A stretch of 64,000 bases of DNA from Styela clava. Its lineage: Eukaryota; Chordata; Ascidiacea; Stolidobranchia; Styelidae. Below, in pieces: positions 46,470 to 63,950 of the stretch (positions within the stretch are counted from its first letter, which is position 1; each line of letters opens with the position of its first letter). A model generated the notes under the pieces. That model saw only the letters and a list, made by a program, of their open reading frames with translations. It was not told the origin of the DNA and made no database searches. Position numbers and translations under genes: made by a program. Location: NCBI RefSeq assembly GCF_964204865.1, contig NC_135260.1, positions 8,308,001-8,372,000 of the forward strand, read 5' to 3'.

Positions 46470-48719
46470 ATGGCAATGCGGAAGAAAATAAAAGATAATC
46501 ATCCACGTCAGGTGTTACTAGCTTTGAATGAATTTAGAGCATGGGATTCAATATGTGATTTTACAATTAAAGTTGAAAATGAAACATTCACTACTCATCG
46601 AGCTGTTTTGGCTTCATGTTCAAGCTATTTCAAAGATTTATTAACAAGTGGTGGCCCGGAAGTAAGAGAGGGAGGTGTGGAACTGACAGGAATTAGTGCT
46701 CGTGCTGCTCGAAGATGTATCGAGTTCATGTACTCTGGGGAAGCGATGATAACAATGGAAAGTGTCGACCATATTCTGATGGCGGCAGATTTTTTCAGAT
46801 TGCAAAATCTCACCCAATTGTGTATGGAATTTTTAGAGGGAAAGTTAGATGCTAAAACTTACTCTTACATAAAAGAAGTATCAGAAAAATACAACATGAC
46901 CCATTTGGGAGATAAAGTTGAAAAATTCATTAATGAAAATCTGGAGAGTGTTATTGAAACAGATAAATTCTTAACTCTCCCTAAAGATGGAGTAATAAAG
47001 TATCTTGCATCTCCAAATATTGGACATTCAGTTATATGGGCTGCTATTGCGGCATGGGTGAAATTTAGGCTAAACAAAAGGAAGACTCATTTGTTGGAAC
47101 TTCTGTCCTTAAATTTGGTGAATTGGCCGATTGATTATTTGCTTAATACTGTATGGAAAGATGATTTAGTTCGTCCATCTAATCCTTGCCAAAATTTGAT
47201 TATTGGTTTCATTTTCCGAGAAATGGATTTTTTCAAATCGTCAATCACAATCAATAATTGTTTTCTGCTGAGAGAATTATGTGATTCACATCGTCATAGC
47301 AATTCTACCAAAGCTCGAAATGAAGTTCGTCTTTTTATGATGCGTAATTTCGAAAAGATTGCTGATATGAATGAAATTTGTCAACTCTCGAAGGATGATA
47401 TTTTTGAAATTTTAAAAAACGGGAGAACTAGAACTGCTACTGAAATTGCAAAATGGGAAGTTGCTGTTCGATGGACAAAATTTGATATGCGGAAACGAAA
47501 AAAGTATTTTCCAGAGTTATTAGCTCTAATAAAACTTGAAAATACCTCAGCAGATTTTATTCAGGATGTTGTCAGAGCTGAACCACTCGTGCAGGATTCC
47601 AAACAATGCTTGGATATTATAATAGATGCTTTATATGTTCTATCAGATAAACCACAAATACCGAGCAATGTTGAAAGTAGAAAAAATATAAAAACGAAAC
47701 CAAAAAAGGTTGTAGCGTTTCCTGAATCAAGTTCTTCTGAAAGTTCACCCGAAAAATCTCAGCAAAATTCAAAGATAACAAAAAGAAAATTGTCAGATTC
47801 ACAGGCCAACTTTTCTGGCAATACTGAACCTAAGAGAATAAATCTGAATCCCACTACCAAAAAACATCAAGAAATAGCCCAAACTAGATTTTCTGACTCA
47901 TCGCAATCACCTATAGAAACTTCACTATTCGTCGCGGTTTACAACAAAAATTTAGGCAAAATAAATGGCTTCACTCCCAAACAAACTCAATGGAAGAACT
48001 TAGCCATCACAAAAGTTATGGTAAATGGTTATCAAGCCATTGTGAGTGTCAACTTCCAGCTTTACCTTTTGAAAAATAAAAATTTGTTTCTGTTAGACAT
48101 GAAAAATGGTTGGAAAAAGTTGGCTGAAAAAGAAATATCACCCTCTTTGACGTCAAAAATAGTTTCTTACGAAAATTCCATATTTGTTATTGAAAAAAAC
48201 AAAGTTTCAACATATGATACTGAATATGATTCTTGGGAAGAAATAAATCATATTAAAGTTGCTGATGAAAGTTTCTGCGTTTGTTCCACCACTCAATTTA
48301 TTTATATCCTTGGAGGAGAGCAATTTCCATCTAAGGCTAGAGTGTTTGATCCGCTTCAGCGTAACTTGAAAGACATCAATCAGATGACATTTGGAAGGCA
48401 AAATGCTACAGCTACTACATTAAAGGGAGATATATATGTTTTAGGGGGTATTCAAAATGGTACCAAAACTAATTCAGTTGAGTGTTACAATAGTACAATG
48501 GATACATGGATGAATATTCCCAACATGCAAGTGCAAAGGTCTGGATTTGCATCCTGCACCTTGAATGATCAAATTTATGTCCTTGGTGGCGATGTAACTG
48601 GAGACAGCTTTTGGTCTGTTGAAGTGTATGAGAAACATAATAAGAAATGGAAAATCTTTCACAGAATGTTAAAAATAGATGGCTCTTTCTCTGCTTGCAT
48701 TGTAGAAAATAATAAATAA
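46470..48719 (+). CDS. BTB-BACK-BACK-Kelch protein, intronless
   Basis: One uninterrupted frame of 749 codons. A BTB domain lies at about residues 20-125 (WDSICDFTIKVENETF, THRAVLASCSSYFKDLL, FMYSGEAMI). A BACK domain spans ~130-245 and a second, diverged BACK-like unit ~265-390 (NEICQLSKDDIFEIL and AVRWTKFDMRKRKKYFPELL). A Ser/Lys-rich linker spans ~395-470, then Kelch repeats (IYILGGEQF, IYVLGGIQNG, IYVLGGDVTG) run to the end. Such proteins usually serve as CUL3 ubiquitin-ligase substrate adaptors: BTB-BACK binds CUL3 and Kelch binds the target. The Kelch part is short and only the last blades keep the Gly-Gly motif. No introns, unlike every neighbour, which suggests a retrocopy origin that stayed coding. 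AATAAA overlaps the stop codon. The start is the first Met; a second Met lies two codons on. Confidence 0.93.
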   Translation: MAMRKKIKDNHPRQVLLALNEFRAWDSICDFTIKVENETFTTHRAVLASCSSYFKDLLTSGGPEVREGGVELTGISARAARRCIEFMYSGEAMITMESVDHILMAADFFRLQNLTQLCMEFLEGKLDAKTYSYIKEVSEKYNMTHLGDKVEKFINENLESVIETDKFLTLPKDGVIKYLASPNIGHSVIWAAIAAWVKFRLNKRKTHLLELLSLNLVNWPIDYLLNTVWKDDLVRPSNPCQNLIIGFIFREMDFFKSSITINNCFLLRELCDSHRHSNSTKARNEVRLFMMRNFEKIADMNEICQLSKDDIFEILKNGRTRTATEIAKWEVAVRWTKFDMRKRKKYFPELLALIKLENTSADFIQDVVRAEPLVQDSKQCLDIIIDALYVLSDKPQIPSNVESRKNIKTKPKKVVAFPESSSSESSPEKSQQNSKITKRKLSDSQANFSGNTEPKRINLNPTTKKHQEIAQTRFSDSSQSPIETSLFVAVYNKNLGKINGFTPKQTQWKNLAITKVMVNGYQAIVSVNFQLYLLKNKNLFLLDMKNGWKKLAEKEISPSLTSKIVSYENSIFVIEKNKVSTYDTEYDSWEEINHIKVADESFCVCSTTQFIYILGGEQFPSKARVFDPLQRNLKDINQMTFGRQNATATTLKGDIYVLGGIQNGTKTNSVECYNSTMDTWMNIPNMQVQRSGFASCTLNDQIYVLGGDVTGDSFWSVEVYEKHNKKWKIFHRMLKIDGSFSACIVENNK

Positions 48720-49039
48720 GTTTATTTTATTGTTATATATTAGCTTCGTTCCATTTTCAAATAGATTTTTATAACATACCATAATTCAATTACTGATTTT
48801 TATATTGGAAATATTTACATTTATTTGTTTTATGCCTTTGTCCAGCTATTAGTTTCTCATTCATTAAATCACATATAAAATTCCCTTATGTATTCTTAGA
48901 TTGGAACAATTGACATCATGTTTGATTTCCAATTTTTTTTTTCATCATGTGAATGTTATATTAATATAGTTTGAAAAAATTGAAAAGGTGATTATTTGTA
49001 AATTGATCATGTAAATTTTGTACTGTATTGCATCATATA

Positions 49040-49775
49040 TAGGGATGTAAGTTTCAGAATTTCGAATCGAAGCAGTTTGGGAAAAAACGGCTTGATTCTA
49101 TTTAAAAATATAATAATTTAGATAACACGAGGCGATTGCACGACGCAGCAGCGTTGTCTTATCATCGAACAAAAACGTTCATTTTCCCCAAGCTTGAAGC
49201 ATTCCCAAGTCGTAACACTCCGGGGGTTGTTATATTTCATATGGGTCGCCGCCTCAGAGAAAGATTGGTTTCGTTAAATTGTTTTTAGATTATTCAAAAT
49301 GTTATGAAGTTCTACCACTATGTTATTATATGAACATGTCTTTAAATTACTTAAGTTATATAATGTCATTATAACAACAATATTCCTCATTAAAACATAG
49401 GTTTGCGATGCTCCCCTTGTTATCATTTGCTTTCTTTAAAATCACGGCGCAAGCGGCACTATCGCATATTTAACTGACTTTTATCATTTGGATGAATTTT
49501 AGAAGAAACCATCACTATACGTCCGGTATTGTTTGCGAACATAAATTAATGTAATAAGTAAATATAACGGAGTGTAACTCTATATAGAAATAATACATAT
49601 TCTCTAATATATTATGTAGTTGAAGCATCAATTTAATGTTTTCTTCTACTAACTTCACTCATTTTTCAAGTTCATTATTGTTATTTAATCACACTTTGTG
49701 CTATAGTTCTTTCAAATCTAAGGAGAATTAACGATATTATACTAAATAGAATCAGATTCGAAACTTACATCCCTA
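49040..49775. mobile_element. hAT-type MITE, 736 bp, perfect termini and target duplication
   Basis: Left end TAGGGATGTAAGTTTC and right end GAAACTTACATCCCTA are exact reverse complements (16 bp). Perfect 8-bp duplication ATCATATA at 49032-49039 and 49776-49783. Non-coding. Confidence 0.95.
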
Positions 49776-49783
49776 ATCATATA

Positions 49784-51295
49784 TTACCAGTTACCACTAT
49801 AAAGAGATAAATCCAAGCCATTATGTAACGAGAATTCCTGTATCTACTTCTTCAAAAATGCAAAGAAAATTCTTTTTAAAATCTTATTTGATCCAGGAAA
49901 AATGAGAATGTTTAGCTATGCAACTAATTGATTTTGATTTAATTTCTGTAATATAATTCATATGCTATGTTTATAAAGTCGTTTACACTTTTTCTTGTGT
50001 GTCTAATCTCAAATCTAGCTGACAGTAGTGGGAGGTAGGCTTTCTTATTGATCCAGAAGTTGTTGAGATAGCTTAATTAAATTGTAATCGACCAGCCAGG
50101 CAACAATGATGAGTTCAGCTATCATAGTTCCCCACTCTGTCCAAACCTGCTAACAATATGATTACCAATCAGCCAATTGCAGAGCCTAAGTAAAACAGGG
50201 GATTGTGGGTATCGGATTTTTACAGTGACGATTCCAGAAAAAGGGTTTAAAAGTCATCACATCAATGTATAAGTCTTGTACTAATTTTCAGCAATGTGAG
50301 TGAAATAAAAGCGAGTAGATTGGTAATGGACATCAGGTAAATCCTTTCATTTATGCATGAAATCTACAATGCTAAATTAAGGTGTTGGAACAAGTATGTG
50401 TTTAAGCATTCAAGCTGAAGTGATTATCATTTCATAACCCCACCCTTTAATAATAATACTTCGCACAATATGCGTTATTTAAATACTTCTTGCAGTTAAC
50501 CATTAACTTGGTTAGCTGACTGTACAGTATACTACGCATTATCGCCCATCTATGAGGAGTGTGTATGCCCCACAACGTTAATCATTGATTCAGTTAATCT
50601 AACACGAACCAACGTTCCCTGCCAGGAAACACATGAAAACCAACAACCAATTTCTATGTTACCCAAGTGTATTTTGAAAATAAGAAAAAAATAATGTTGC
50701 TCATATTTTAGTCTAAGCTTGTGTGATGGTGTCTTGTGTGCTTCAATAGGAAACCATGAATCCAACAGCCAGTCGGCAAATAGGTAAATATTTAAAAATT
50801 TGCAGACTAGCACAAATCACCATTACATTTTTACAGTTAGAAGTGTTATAGCTGATATCATATCCTTGCAAAAACATTCTGATCACAATTTCGTTTATAA
50901 AATACTATTTTAAAATCCCAACACACTCCAAAAAATATTCTTTGCTGAGGTGATAAAAAAAATTCACCGAGCTATAAAAGTAATCACCAGTGGAATAATT
51001 TCAATACTGAGCTATTTAGTACGTTGTTGATATTGGGATTAGCATATTGCCTAAGAAAAAGGTTGTCAGACATCAAAAATAATGAAGAAATAAATATTAC
51101 ATATTTCAGACATCAGTGACCAATAAAATAGCTTACAGTATATACAAACATGTTGCTAAAATTGTACGTAAAAACAGTAATTGAAGTACAGCAGGATGAA
51201 ATAAATAAAATCAACACAAAGCTACATAAAAGACACTAAAACGATGCTGAAGACTTAGTAAAAGTAATTAAAACTAATGGTGTATAAGGCAGTAT
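49784..51295. other. Intergenic between BTB-Kelch and cathepsin L 3' end
   Basis: No supported exon. The stretch next to 51295 is the likely cathepsin 3' UTR. Confidence 0.5.
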
Positions 51296-55943
<4,648 letters not shown>

Positions 55944-58900
55944 AGTTTGATTTGGGTAGCTCAAAGCTGCAGCAAAATTATGTATAGTCTATTACACTAT
56001 TGTTACAATTGGGCTTAGCCTACTTATTGACTAATTTATATTACTCTAAAAAAATATGAGCTTATGTTCAGTTTTGTCTTTCCATGTTACAACCGCCACA
56101 GTCGTCAGAACTGCAGAATAAATTTTAGACTATTATGGCATGAGAATATCAAATAATAAACAACAATATCGCACTGCTGCACTGGAACTGATACAGTCAA
56201 CAGTGACGGTAGTCAGATCTGAAGGTAGTACCGGTATTGACCAATTGGTAGATGCAGAACTGAGGTATCGACAGCATAAAGACTAATATGAAATTTCCTT
56301 ACGAGTGGTTGCATTTATAAGCTTTCCTTACATGCTGACGAATGCGAAACTACGAAAAAAACTGCGGGAATTAACAGCGATCGCGTGACCTGCAATACTT
56401 CACTGTAAGGGCCGAAGGGAGCGAAATTGAGCTGCTGCAGCGATAGACAAAGAGCAAATCAACAAAAACAAAGGCTCCGAGCAGCGTCCATCTGACGTCA
56501 TGCAATCCCATGACTATGATTCACTCCAAACCAACGGCCTCAAACAGATCACGATAGACTACATCCGATATGGAACAAGGACCTATAAGAGGACTTATCG
56601 TTATGTTCGACATATTCAGAAGTACGGTATCGTACGGTATTATATCCCTGTCCCAATTATTACCGCTATCTCTAACGTTAACGCATACTATAAAAATAGT
56701 ATAAACTTACTTATAACTACAGACCACTTGTAACTACGATGAAAAACATATAACCCTGATATGTATTGGTTCAAATGTGCTTAGTATACGTAAGTGAAGA
56801 TGCCAACACTACATATCTATTGCGGTGCTTTTCTCTTTGTTCCACTTCTACAGAGAAACTATTGTTGAATAAATTTAGCATGATATTCCTTTCAACTGAC
56901 AGATCGAACGGCTCCCGTAAAGTAACGTCTTGTGTATCCCCAACTCAAATAAAATTATTGGTTAAAAATTATTCTGAACTTGAACTAGTTACTTATAAAT
57001 AGATACTTCTTAAAAAGTTGTGTCTTTCCTATAATTGCTGCTCAAATTCAGCAACAATGTGTTGATGACTGGATTATTCAATATGATTTCAAAAATAACT
57101 TAAATGTAGAACAAATGTTTGATTCAATTTGTTCGAATATTTCGCGAGGTTACCTATCACTAGAATTGGAAACGTACTAGGATTTACTATGCTTAGGTTA
57201 CAGACAGGCAGGCATTTAGAAAAAGCAGTTACTGTATCCGTAATCTCCGTATCAACACAGAATCTGCAACCTTCATTCCGTTCCAACAGATTTTAGTTTA
57301 ACACGAATAAGAATGATTCTACTCTGAATACCTACTGTACGTGAAGTACGGGAATTTATATATATTAGATCAAACGCATAACACTGCCGCTATAATTTTC
57401 AGTTGCATACGAGTTTCCAGCAGGTTTTATTGTCCCCTGGGGTGCCCACAAACAGCTTGAGCCTACGCACAGATGATGAACGATTGTCGCTCTTGTATCC
57501 CGTAATCCCCTTTCAAGTCACATCTGTTGTTTACGTAATTAGCGACCTATTGTGTTACTTTTTACTAGCGTACATGAAAGATAAAGATTTCACTTAAGGA
57601 GGGAGTGCAAGCGCTATTTCCTAAAATAATATTAATTGCAACAAAAGCTTAGTTCGCCGAAAATAAGGAATACGAACTTATCAAACATACCGCCCAGATG
57701 TATAATTAATAGTTATATTATTGTTACTGAATAAATTGTACAATAATACAGCGAAATGTTTACCAGCGGAAATAAGGACTTTCGAGTCCAGATTCTTTTT
57801 GAGATTTACGAGATGCAAAGGGGGCAAAAACAGTTTGAATTTCCATTATTTACCTCGAGTTATATATTATAGTATTGTATCGACCATTTTTTCAGTATCG
57901 GCTAAATCTAGACCGATATATTCAGCTTTTTGATCTTATCCAGTTTTAAAAAATAAGTTACGATACAGACGTTAACATTATTTTTTGCAGAATCTTGTTT
58001 GCGGTATTTGCCTCGTTAATCGGGAACAGGATGCTGACCTGTTTTTAGCTATTAACGGATTTATCTATTTCCGATGCGAAATTTTTATATTGACATTTTC
58101 AATATTTCATACATATAGAAATATATCAATTGAATATTAATGAATTTTCCAATGTGTGAAATACAAAATACGACGTTACATTGGCACAAAATCCTGCGTA
58201 CGCAACTCAATGTATCAGCTTGATAGGATAAGTAAACATTTACTTATTTTACCATAGTATCATCCATAGCAACCAAACTCTATGATTTTTCTAATTGAAC
58301 ACCGAGATTACTAGCGTCGGCGCACAAGGCATCTGAATCAACCAAAGCATCTGGATCACAAACCTCAAATCCGCATTATCTGGAATATCTTTTTTTCAAG
58401 CTGGAAATATGTGCACGATGAATAATGCTCACAGACCGACTATTGTTTTAATCCGTCTGCCTTGCACACTTCAGTTTCAGTACTAAAAATAGCTTCCAGC
58501 TTTTAAAGCTAGAAGCTTTTAAATCTAGAACCATGTTTCTAACTTTCCTTATTAAACGTAACGTGGTAACACATTTCTTTGTGAATTCATATATCTGTTC
58601 GCCATAAATTTGCACTGTTCTGTAACAATGTTGACTATATCATTTTGTGTTAAAATTGCATATATCATCACAGTATGATAAATATAAGGCATTCAAGTCT
58701 CTTTTTCATATACGACCGACAGAGATTGCGTCTACCATTATACAATTACGTTTAAGGTTTCACAGGTTGCTCGTAAAATTATACAACCAAACAATTGATA
58801 TATATTCTTCAGGGCAGGCTCAGGACGACGGTCCTATGGTCGACCACTGGGTTGGAGTCTTTTGGAACAAGCCGTATGTATACGTTTCGTAGTTTCCATT

Positions 58901-60353
58901 ATTGACCGAGAAATTTATACATTTGAATCACTCAAAAACATTAACATAAATTATTATGTCTAATGTCTAATTATGATGATGTCTAATTAGAATTAGATGC
59001 AGCGATATTGATTCGCCTTCTGGCAATTGGCATGCCCATATCACACGGGAAAAAATAAAACTGTCTATGAAATTTTGTTATTGTATTAAATTTGAAATAT
59101 TTGTCATTTGACAGCAGGCGCCACGAGTGTATGAGTGCATCCTTCGCAGAAAACGCTGCTTTCCGGTATAGAATTTTAGCCTACTTTATCACAGCTATTT
59201 CTAGACAATTTTTGATTACTGCGATTAAACTATAACTTCTAAGAAGGCAAAATGATGATTCACTTTTTTGCTTCATACTTAAATTTCTGAATTCCGACCA
59301 GAAACTAACGAATAGCATTCCAATTCGCGAAAACGAGATATTATTTGAAACCATTGCTGAAAATCTGTGCGAATGACAAAAGTGTCTGAGCGGATGCGAA
59401 AAGGCATATTGTTACGTGACATTTCGCATGTTGCTGATTGGCCAATGTTACAAAATAAACAAGGTAGTCGATGCTTGAAGAAACATACATTGGAAAAAAA
59501 GCGCTATTATTATTTTGTGTTATTGCGGGTCGGATGAAAGGACGCCACGGGCCAGATCCGGCCCGCAGGCCGTAGTTTGGTGACCCCTGGCTCAAGCGAA
59601 TAAACATTACTATCGTGGCATAGGTATTTTGCAAAAAGTATTAATTAATTTTTTCATGTTAGCATGGGTTCGCTTTAGAAAATGTATATTGTCCAATGTC
59701 CATACCATTTGACTTCTCTTTTTCAGTTGGTAATAAACCGACGTTTCTGTGAGTTATGCTAACGTGGATGATATAAAGGTAAAAATGGTGGCTTGTTTTC
59801 TCAATTGTGGCACATTTATTCGATTTATTATTGAACTAAATACCGGTTAGAAATTTATGTATTGTGTGAATATGTTGTTTTGTCTGAATGGTTGTGCATA
59901 AGAACCGACCAATGGAGTAGTCCACATCTACCGAGCACCTCGCGAATCTTTATCAATATCGGCATACAATAATATATATATGGGATAGGAGAATATATTA
60001 CAGGGTAAAAAATATAACTTTGATTGACGCTTTGCACAAATGTTATATTCTCTCAATAATATGCCTCAAAAGACCTGGGCTCTGTTTTGGCGTGGGTCGC
60101 TTTGTAAGAAAAACATTTTGATATCGATCGACCAGTACTAGAACGAACGTCACTCGCCTAATTGTGCCAATACCATATGTGGAAAGTGTAGAATTAAGCA
60201 TCACACCTTCAAAAAATTATGCAGCACGTAGTAATTGACTAAACCATGTTTATATAAATTGTATGCGGTTTGTTTACGTGTTCATTGCAAATGATTGTGT
60301 CCCCGCCTCTATTGTATCATAGATCATATTGTGCAAAATTTGCTTTTATTGAT
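55944..60353. other. Upstream of cathepsin L, large gene-poor stretch
   Basis: No exon chain could be built on either strand. 56100-56480 is locally less AT-rich and could hold the cathepsin promoter. Only the repeat end at 59480-59590 is recognisable. Confidence 0.45.
59480..59590. mobile_element. Right-end fragment of the MITE A family (7283-7576)
   Basis: Reads TTTGTGTTATTGCGGGTC, then GGATGAAAGGACGCCACGGG, CCAGATCCGGCCCGCAGG and GTAGTTTGGTGACCCCTGG, paralleling 7495-7576. The matching left terminus was not found within 300 bp. Confidence 0.7.
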
Positions 60354-60486
60354 ATGCCGCTTCACAGCAGAAGACGAAGAGTCGCTCCTCTTTTTGTCGT
60401 CACAAGAGGAATTCACAGCGTAGCTGATTTGGATAGCAGCATTGAAGACAGATTTCAGAATGAAGATTACGTTCGCGCCGATCAAG
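60354..60486 (+). CDS. Candidate first coding exon of an unidentified gene
   Basis: An open frame from ATG at 60354 (an in-frame ATG also exists at 60270) reads MPLHSRRRRVAPLFVVTRG, then SVADLDSSIEDRFQNEDYV, to ADQ. It ends at a consensus donor G|GTACGT. The residue mix looks more protein-like than nearby chance frames. A phase-compatible acceptor at 62659-62660 opens a short frame (ATTLIQMLFTEGEPIRPS, then stop at 62714-62716), which would make a 62-residue product, but other exons may exist. I do not recognise it. Confidence 0.28.
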
Positions 60487-63400
60487 GTACGTTTATTCCC
60501 ATTGAATTTTCATTAAGATTGTGTTATGTAATATAACTCGAGGAGCAAATATAATCATTTATGCGATAAATATCTTTCGAAAACTTATGAATGTACATAC
60601 CACGGAAAGTAATGAAAATATTTTACACTCTCATTCATGTATTTACATTGTGCCAGTTTGATCACAAATAATATTCGTTTCACGACGTAAGTTAGAATTG
60701 GTGTGCCTTAATGAACATAAGATGCTAAAACAGATTGAGTCAGCATCATAGTAACGTGAGTTTCGCATAGCTCAGATATTTCAATCTACGGTACAGTTTC
60801 AAGAATTTTTCTAGTGGTCTTTCGAAGCAAAATTAACCTTAATTATTATTACCATGTGATGGTGCTTGAAACTGGCGTAGTTTTGTGCACCAGGACTATG
60901 ATATATTTCTCGTCATATGTTCAAAGGTTTCTTCCCGATATGATGAGGATCTTGGGACGTCATATATCATAAAATGTTTGACGGTTTCGATTTCCAAGCA
61001 AAGTCCAATGCCGTGGCAGAAAATTTTGTGTAGATGATAGTTTAAACGACATGGTCTGTTTGTAGTCCGAATAAGATTATTTCATATCTTCGAGATAATT
61101 TGCAGGAAAAGTGATCTTTAACAGATGAGGAGAATAATTTGTAATTATCTAGTGCGATATACTAATTATTTCCATTCATGTCGCACTTTGACTTGATAAT
61201 CGACTTTCTCAAATTCTTAAGGTAATTAAAAATTAAAACTTGCTTCAATGTACGTCATCCGATTCGTCGATAATAAGTGTTGCCTTTCCTTGCATCAAAA
61301 CACAGAATATCATGTCTATGGGAAATTTTATGCTTGAAACTATTTGTATAGTAAATAGCACATTATCGAAATTTAATTGACGTTTAGCAGAAAAACAAAA
61401 GAATGATTCCCCTATGTAGGTATGTGTTTCAATACAAGGTCGCGTGCCCTATAAGGTGTAAACCCACGTATGGGAGGATTACAAGAAATAATTGGCTGAC
61501 TAATGAAAAGATGAATATTTATCGTTGTAATAGGATATTCGCCGATAAATATCGATTAATCCCAGACTTGATTCCCATGCATCTACATGGCACTGCAAAT
61601 AGCTGGGCTAAAATAAATACATTGAGTTAAAACTAGTGTGAAAAACTCGAACAAACAAGCTATTTGTAAATATTTATGAAATAAACAATGTGATCTTATG
61701 ATAGATTTTAAAAGCTTCGAACAATGTGAATAATAAAATTGACTTAAGCATCACTACGTAAAGGCGGGCGACTGTAAAGTCGAACACAAAAAAGAGATGG
61801 TCACTCTGAATATAATTTTTGTAGAATTTGTCAAGATATTATTTGTAAACACTTGTTCGTATAAATAGGACGTTCGGGTCATCAACCATTTTTACGACTA
61901 GGGGGCTTGAGGCAAATATTTAATCTTGATATTTTATGGAAAGTAAACACTTTTATTATTTGTCTTGATTTGAGAAAATGTATACTTAAATATAGTGTAG
62001 ATACATGGTAAAAATCCTAATAAATGTCAGTAAAAACAGGCGAATGCAACAATGTATTTATAGAAAATGTAACAACGATTGAAACAATAAATCAACAGAA
62101 GCATATGGTATTCTACTACCATTTACTGTGGTAGCTTCTCGGAAAGCGGGTCTGTGTTTGCTATATACGTTTCAGATCGTTTTTAGTAGCTTATTTATGT
62201 TTTACTGTATGTTCTTTAAACAAGTCAAATCTGTCCTATTATATTTTCCTTGTACAAAATTGAGTGAATTCCGACGCACCCTTCCCGCAGATGGACTTGA
62301 TGGAAACATATTACAACCATAAGTACAACACAACAGGCACATAGGGAAGAAAATGAAAAATTACCGCCGTTTTGAAGATCAAAACCTCAAGTATAGAATG
62401 AATAAAATAAAATTCAATATCAATAACGATATAAAATTTCTCATGATATTTTCTTTAAAAGTAAACTTCCATTTGTATGCTCTTCGATATGAAGTATAGC
62501 GGCAGTGAACAATCCTCTTTTTTGTTTTCCTAATTAAAATATTGTGCTTGACTTATTTACAAGTAATATTGGCGACCGCATTTTATCACTGTGGGTAGCA
62601 ATAAAGCAAACAAATACCGTACCTAATTAAAAGCAATTAAAATACTTGTTTTCAATACAGCAACAACACTGATCCAGATGTTGTTCACAGAAGGCGAACC
62701 GATAAGACCATCATGAACTCTACACTCAATTTAGCATATATATCAATATATTAATTCAGTTTGAAGTTATTCAATTGTAGTTTCATTGGTATTTTGTGGG
62801 ATTATTAATATATTTTCATTAACCTAATTGTAAATAATATAGAATTGATTTATTAAATCACCCAATGGCAATTCCCCAGCATCATTGATGGAGGAATAAC
62901 ATTCAGCTAGTGACTGGCAGGATTCGATTTGTTATGTTTAATTATGTAGTTTTTTTAGTCTCCAAAAACTCTGAGAACGCCAAATAAAATATCAATTGGA
63001 AATTAATTTCGTCTGTGCGCCTGATTTAGCCAAAGCTCCGCCATGTTTATTGATTCATATATTGTAGTATTGAATAATACGGTCAACATGTCTTCCTCGT
63101 TCTCATTGATGACGCTCTATCGTTCGTGGAAATGATAATATTTTGTTGAATGGAATACTCATAAAAATGAATGTCTTCATTTCTCAAGATAAAAACTATT
63201 TGATAAAATAACAAAAGTGTTTTTGAGAATGTTATTTCCAAAAAAATTCTTGGTCGCTTTTGTGGTTTTCTTTTAATTTCATAATGGCGTTTTGGACCTC
63301 TTTCCTAACTTCTATTTCATTTGGATCGCTGTCATACCCTTCATGTTTTCCGCGCCTCGATCGAATCGGCGCGTCATGGATTTTTGGAATTGAAATTGAT

Positions 63401-63900
63401 ATCAGTCAAATTTTTAAAACTTGTAATTGTATGTCTATAAAATTGTAGTCGACCAACGCTGGCGCAGATCTAAATTCTTCGAAGTACACGCAATTTATCC
63501 TCGAGCCTCGCGCATTTACGTATCATCAGTGTTTGTCGGGGTGTTTGACGTATTTTGAGATCCCTATCAATGTTGAAGTTTGTTTTTAAAGCGCTCAATT
63601 AGTTAGGTAAAGCGTATTTATCGAAATATCTCACCAATTGTGCTAAATTCTGATACAGTCGCGTCGAACGTTATTTATATCGGATATTTTACAGAATGAT
63701 GTCGTTTTGGTCGTACAGATACGCCAGGTCAGCTGATGTATTCAATATTAGGACAGAAGTAATGAGAACCGACCGGTATTCTTATCTTACCAAAGAAAAT
63801 TGTGGTTATATTTTTTTTTCTCAAGTCGTAGCTTCCATGGGTATAAATACGAGAGAGATTCTAAAAAAAAATCCACTACAGCTTATTAGATGTCGCGCAG
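60487..63900. other. AT-rich stretch without a supported gene
   Basis: Several frames of 60-80 codons occur (61403-61630, 62128-62322, 63260-63448), none with splice context or family resemblance. It could be intronic if the candidate exon at 60354 is real. Confidence 0.4.
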
Positions 63901-63902
63901 AG

Positions 63903-63950
63903 CAGGGACATGTCAGTCAGGGCGGCGAGGCCGCCACCTTAGCTTAAACC
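63903..63950. repeat. Possible left end of a hAT-type element
   Basis: CAGGGACATGTCAGTCAGGG followed by CGGCGAGGCCGCC resembles the CAGGG...GC-rich left arms of other MITEs here. The partner end would lie beyond the window. Confidence 0.35.
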
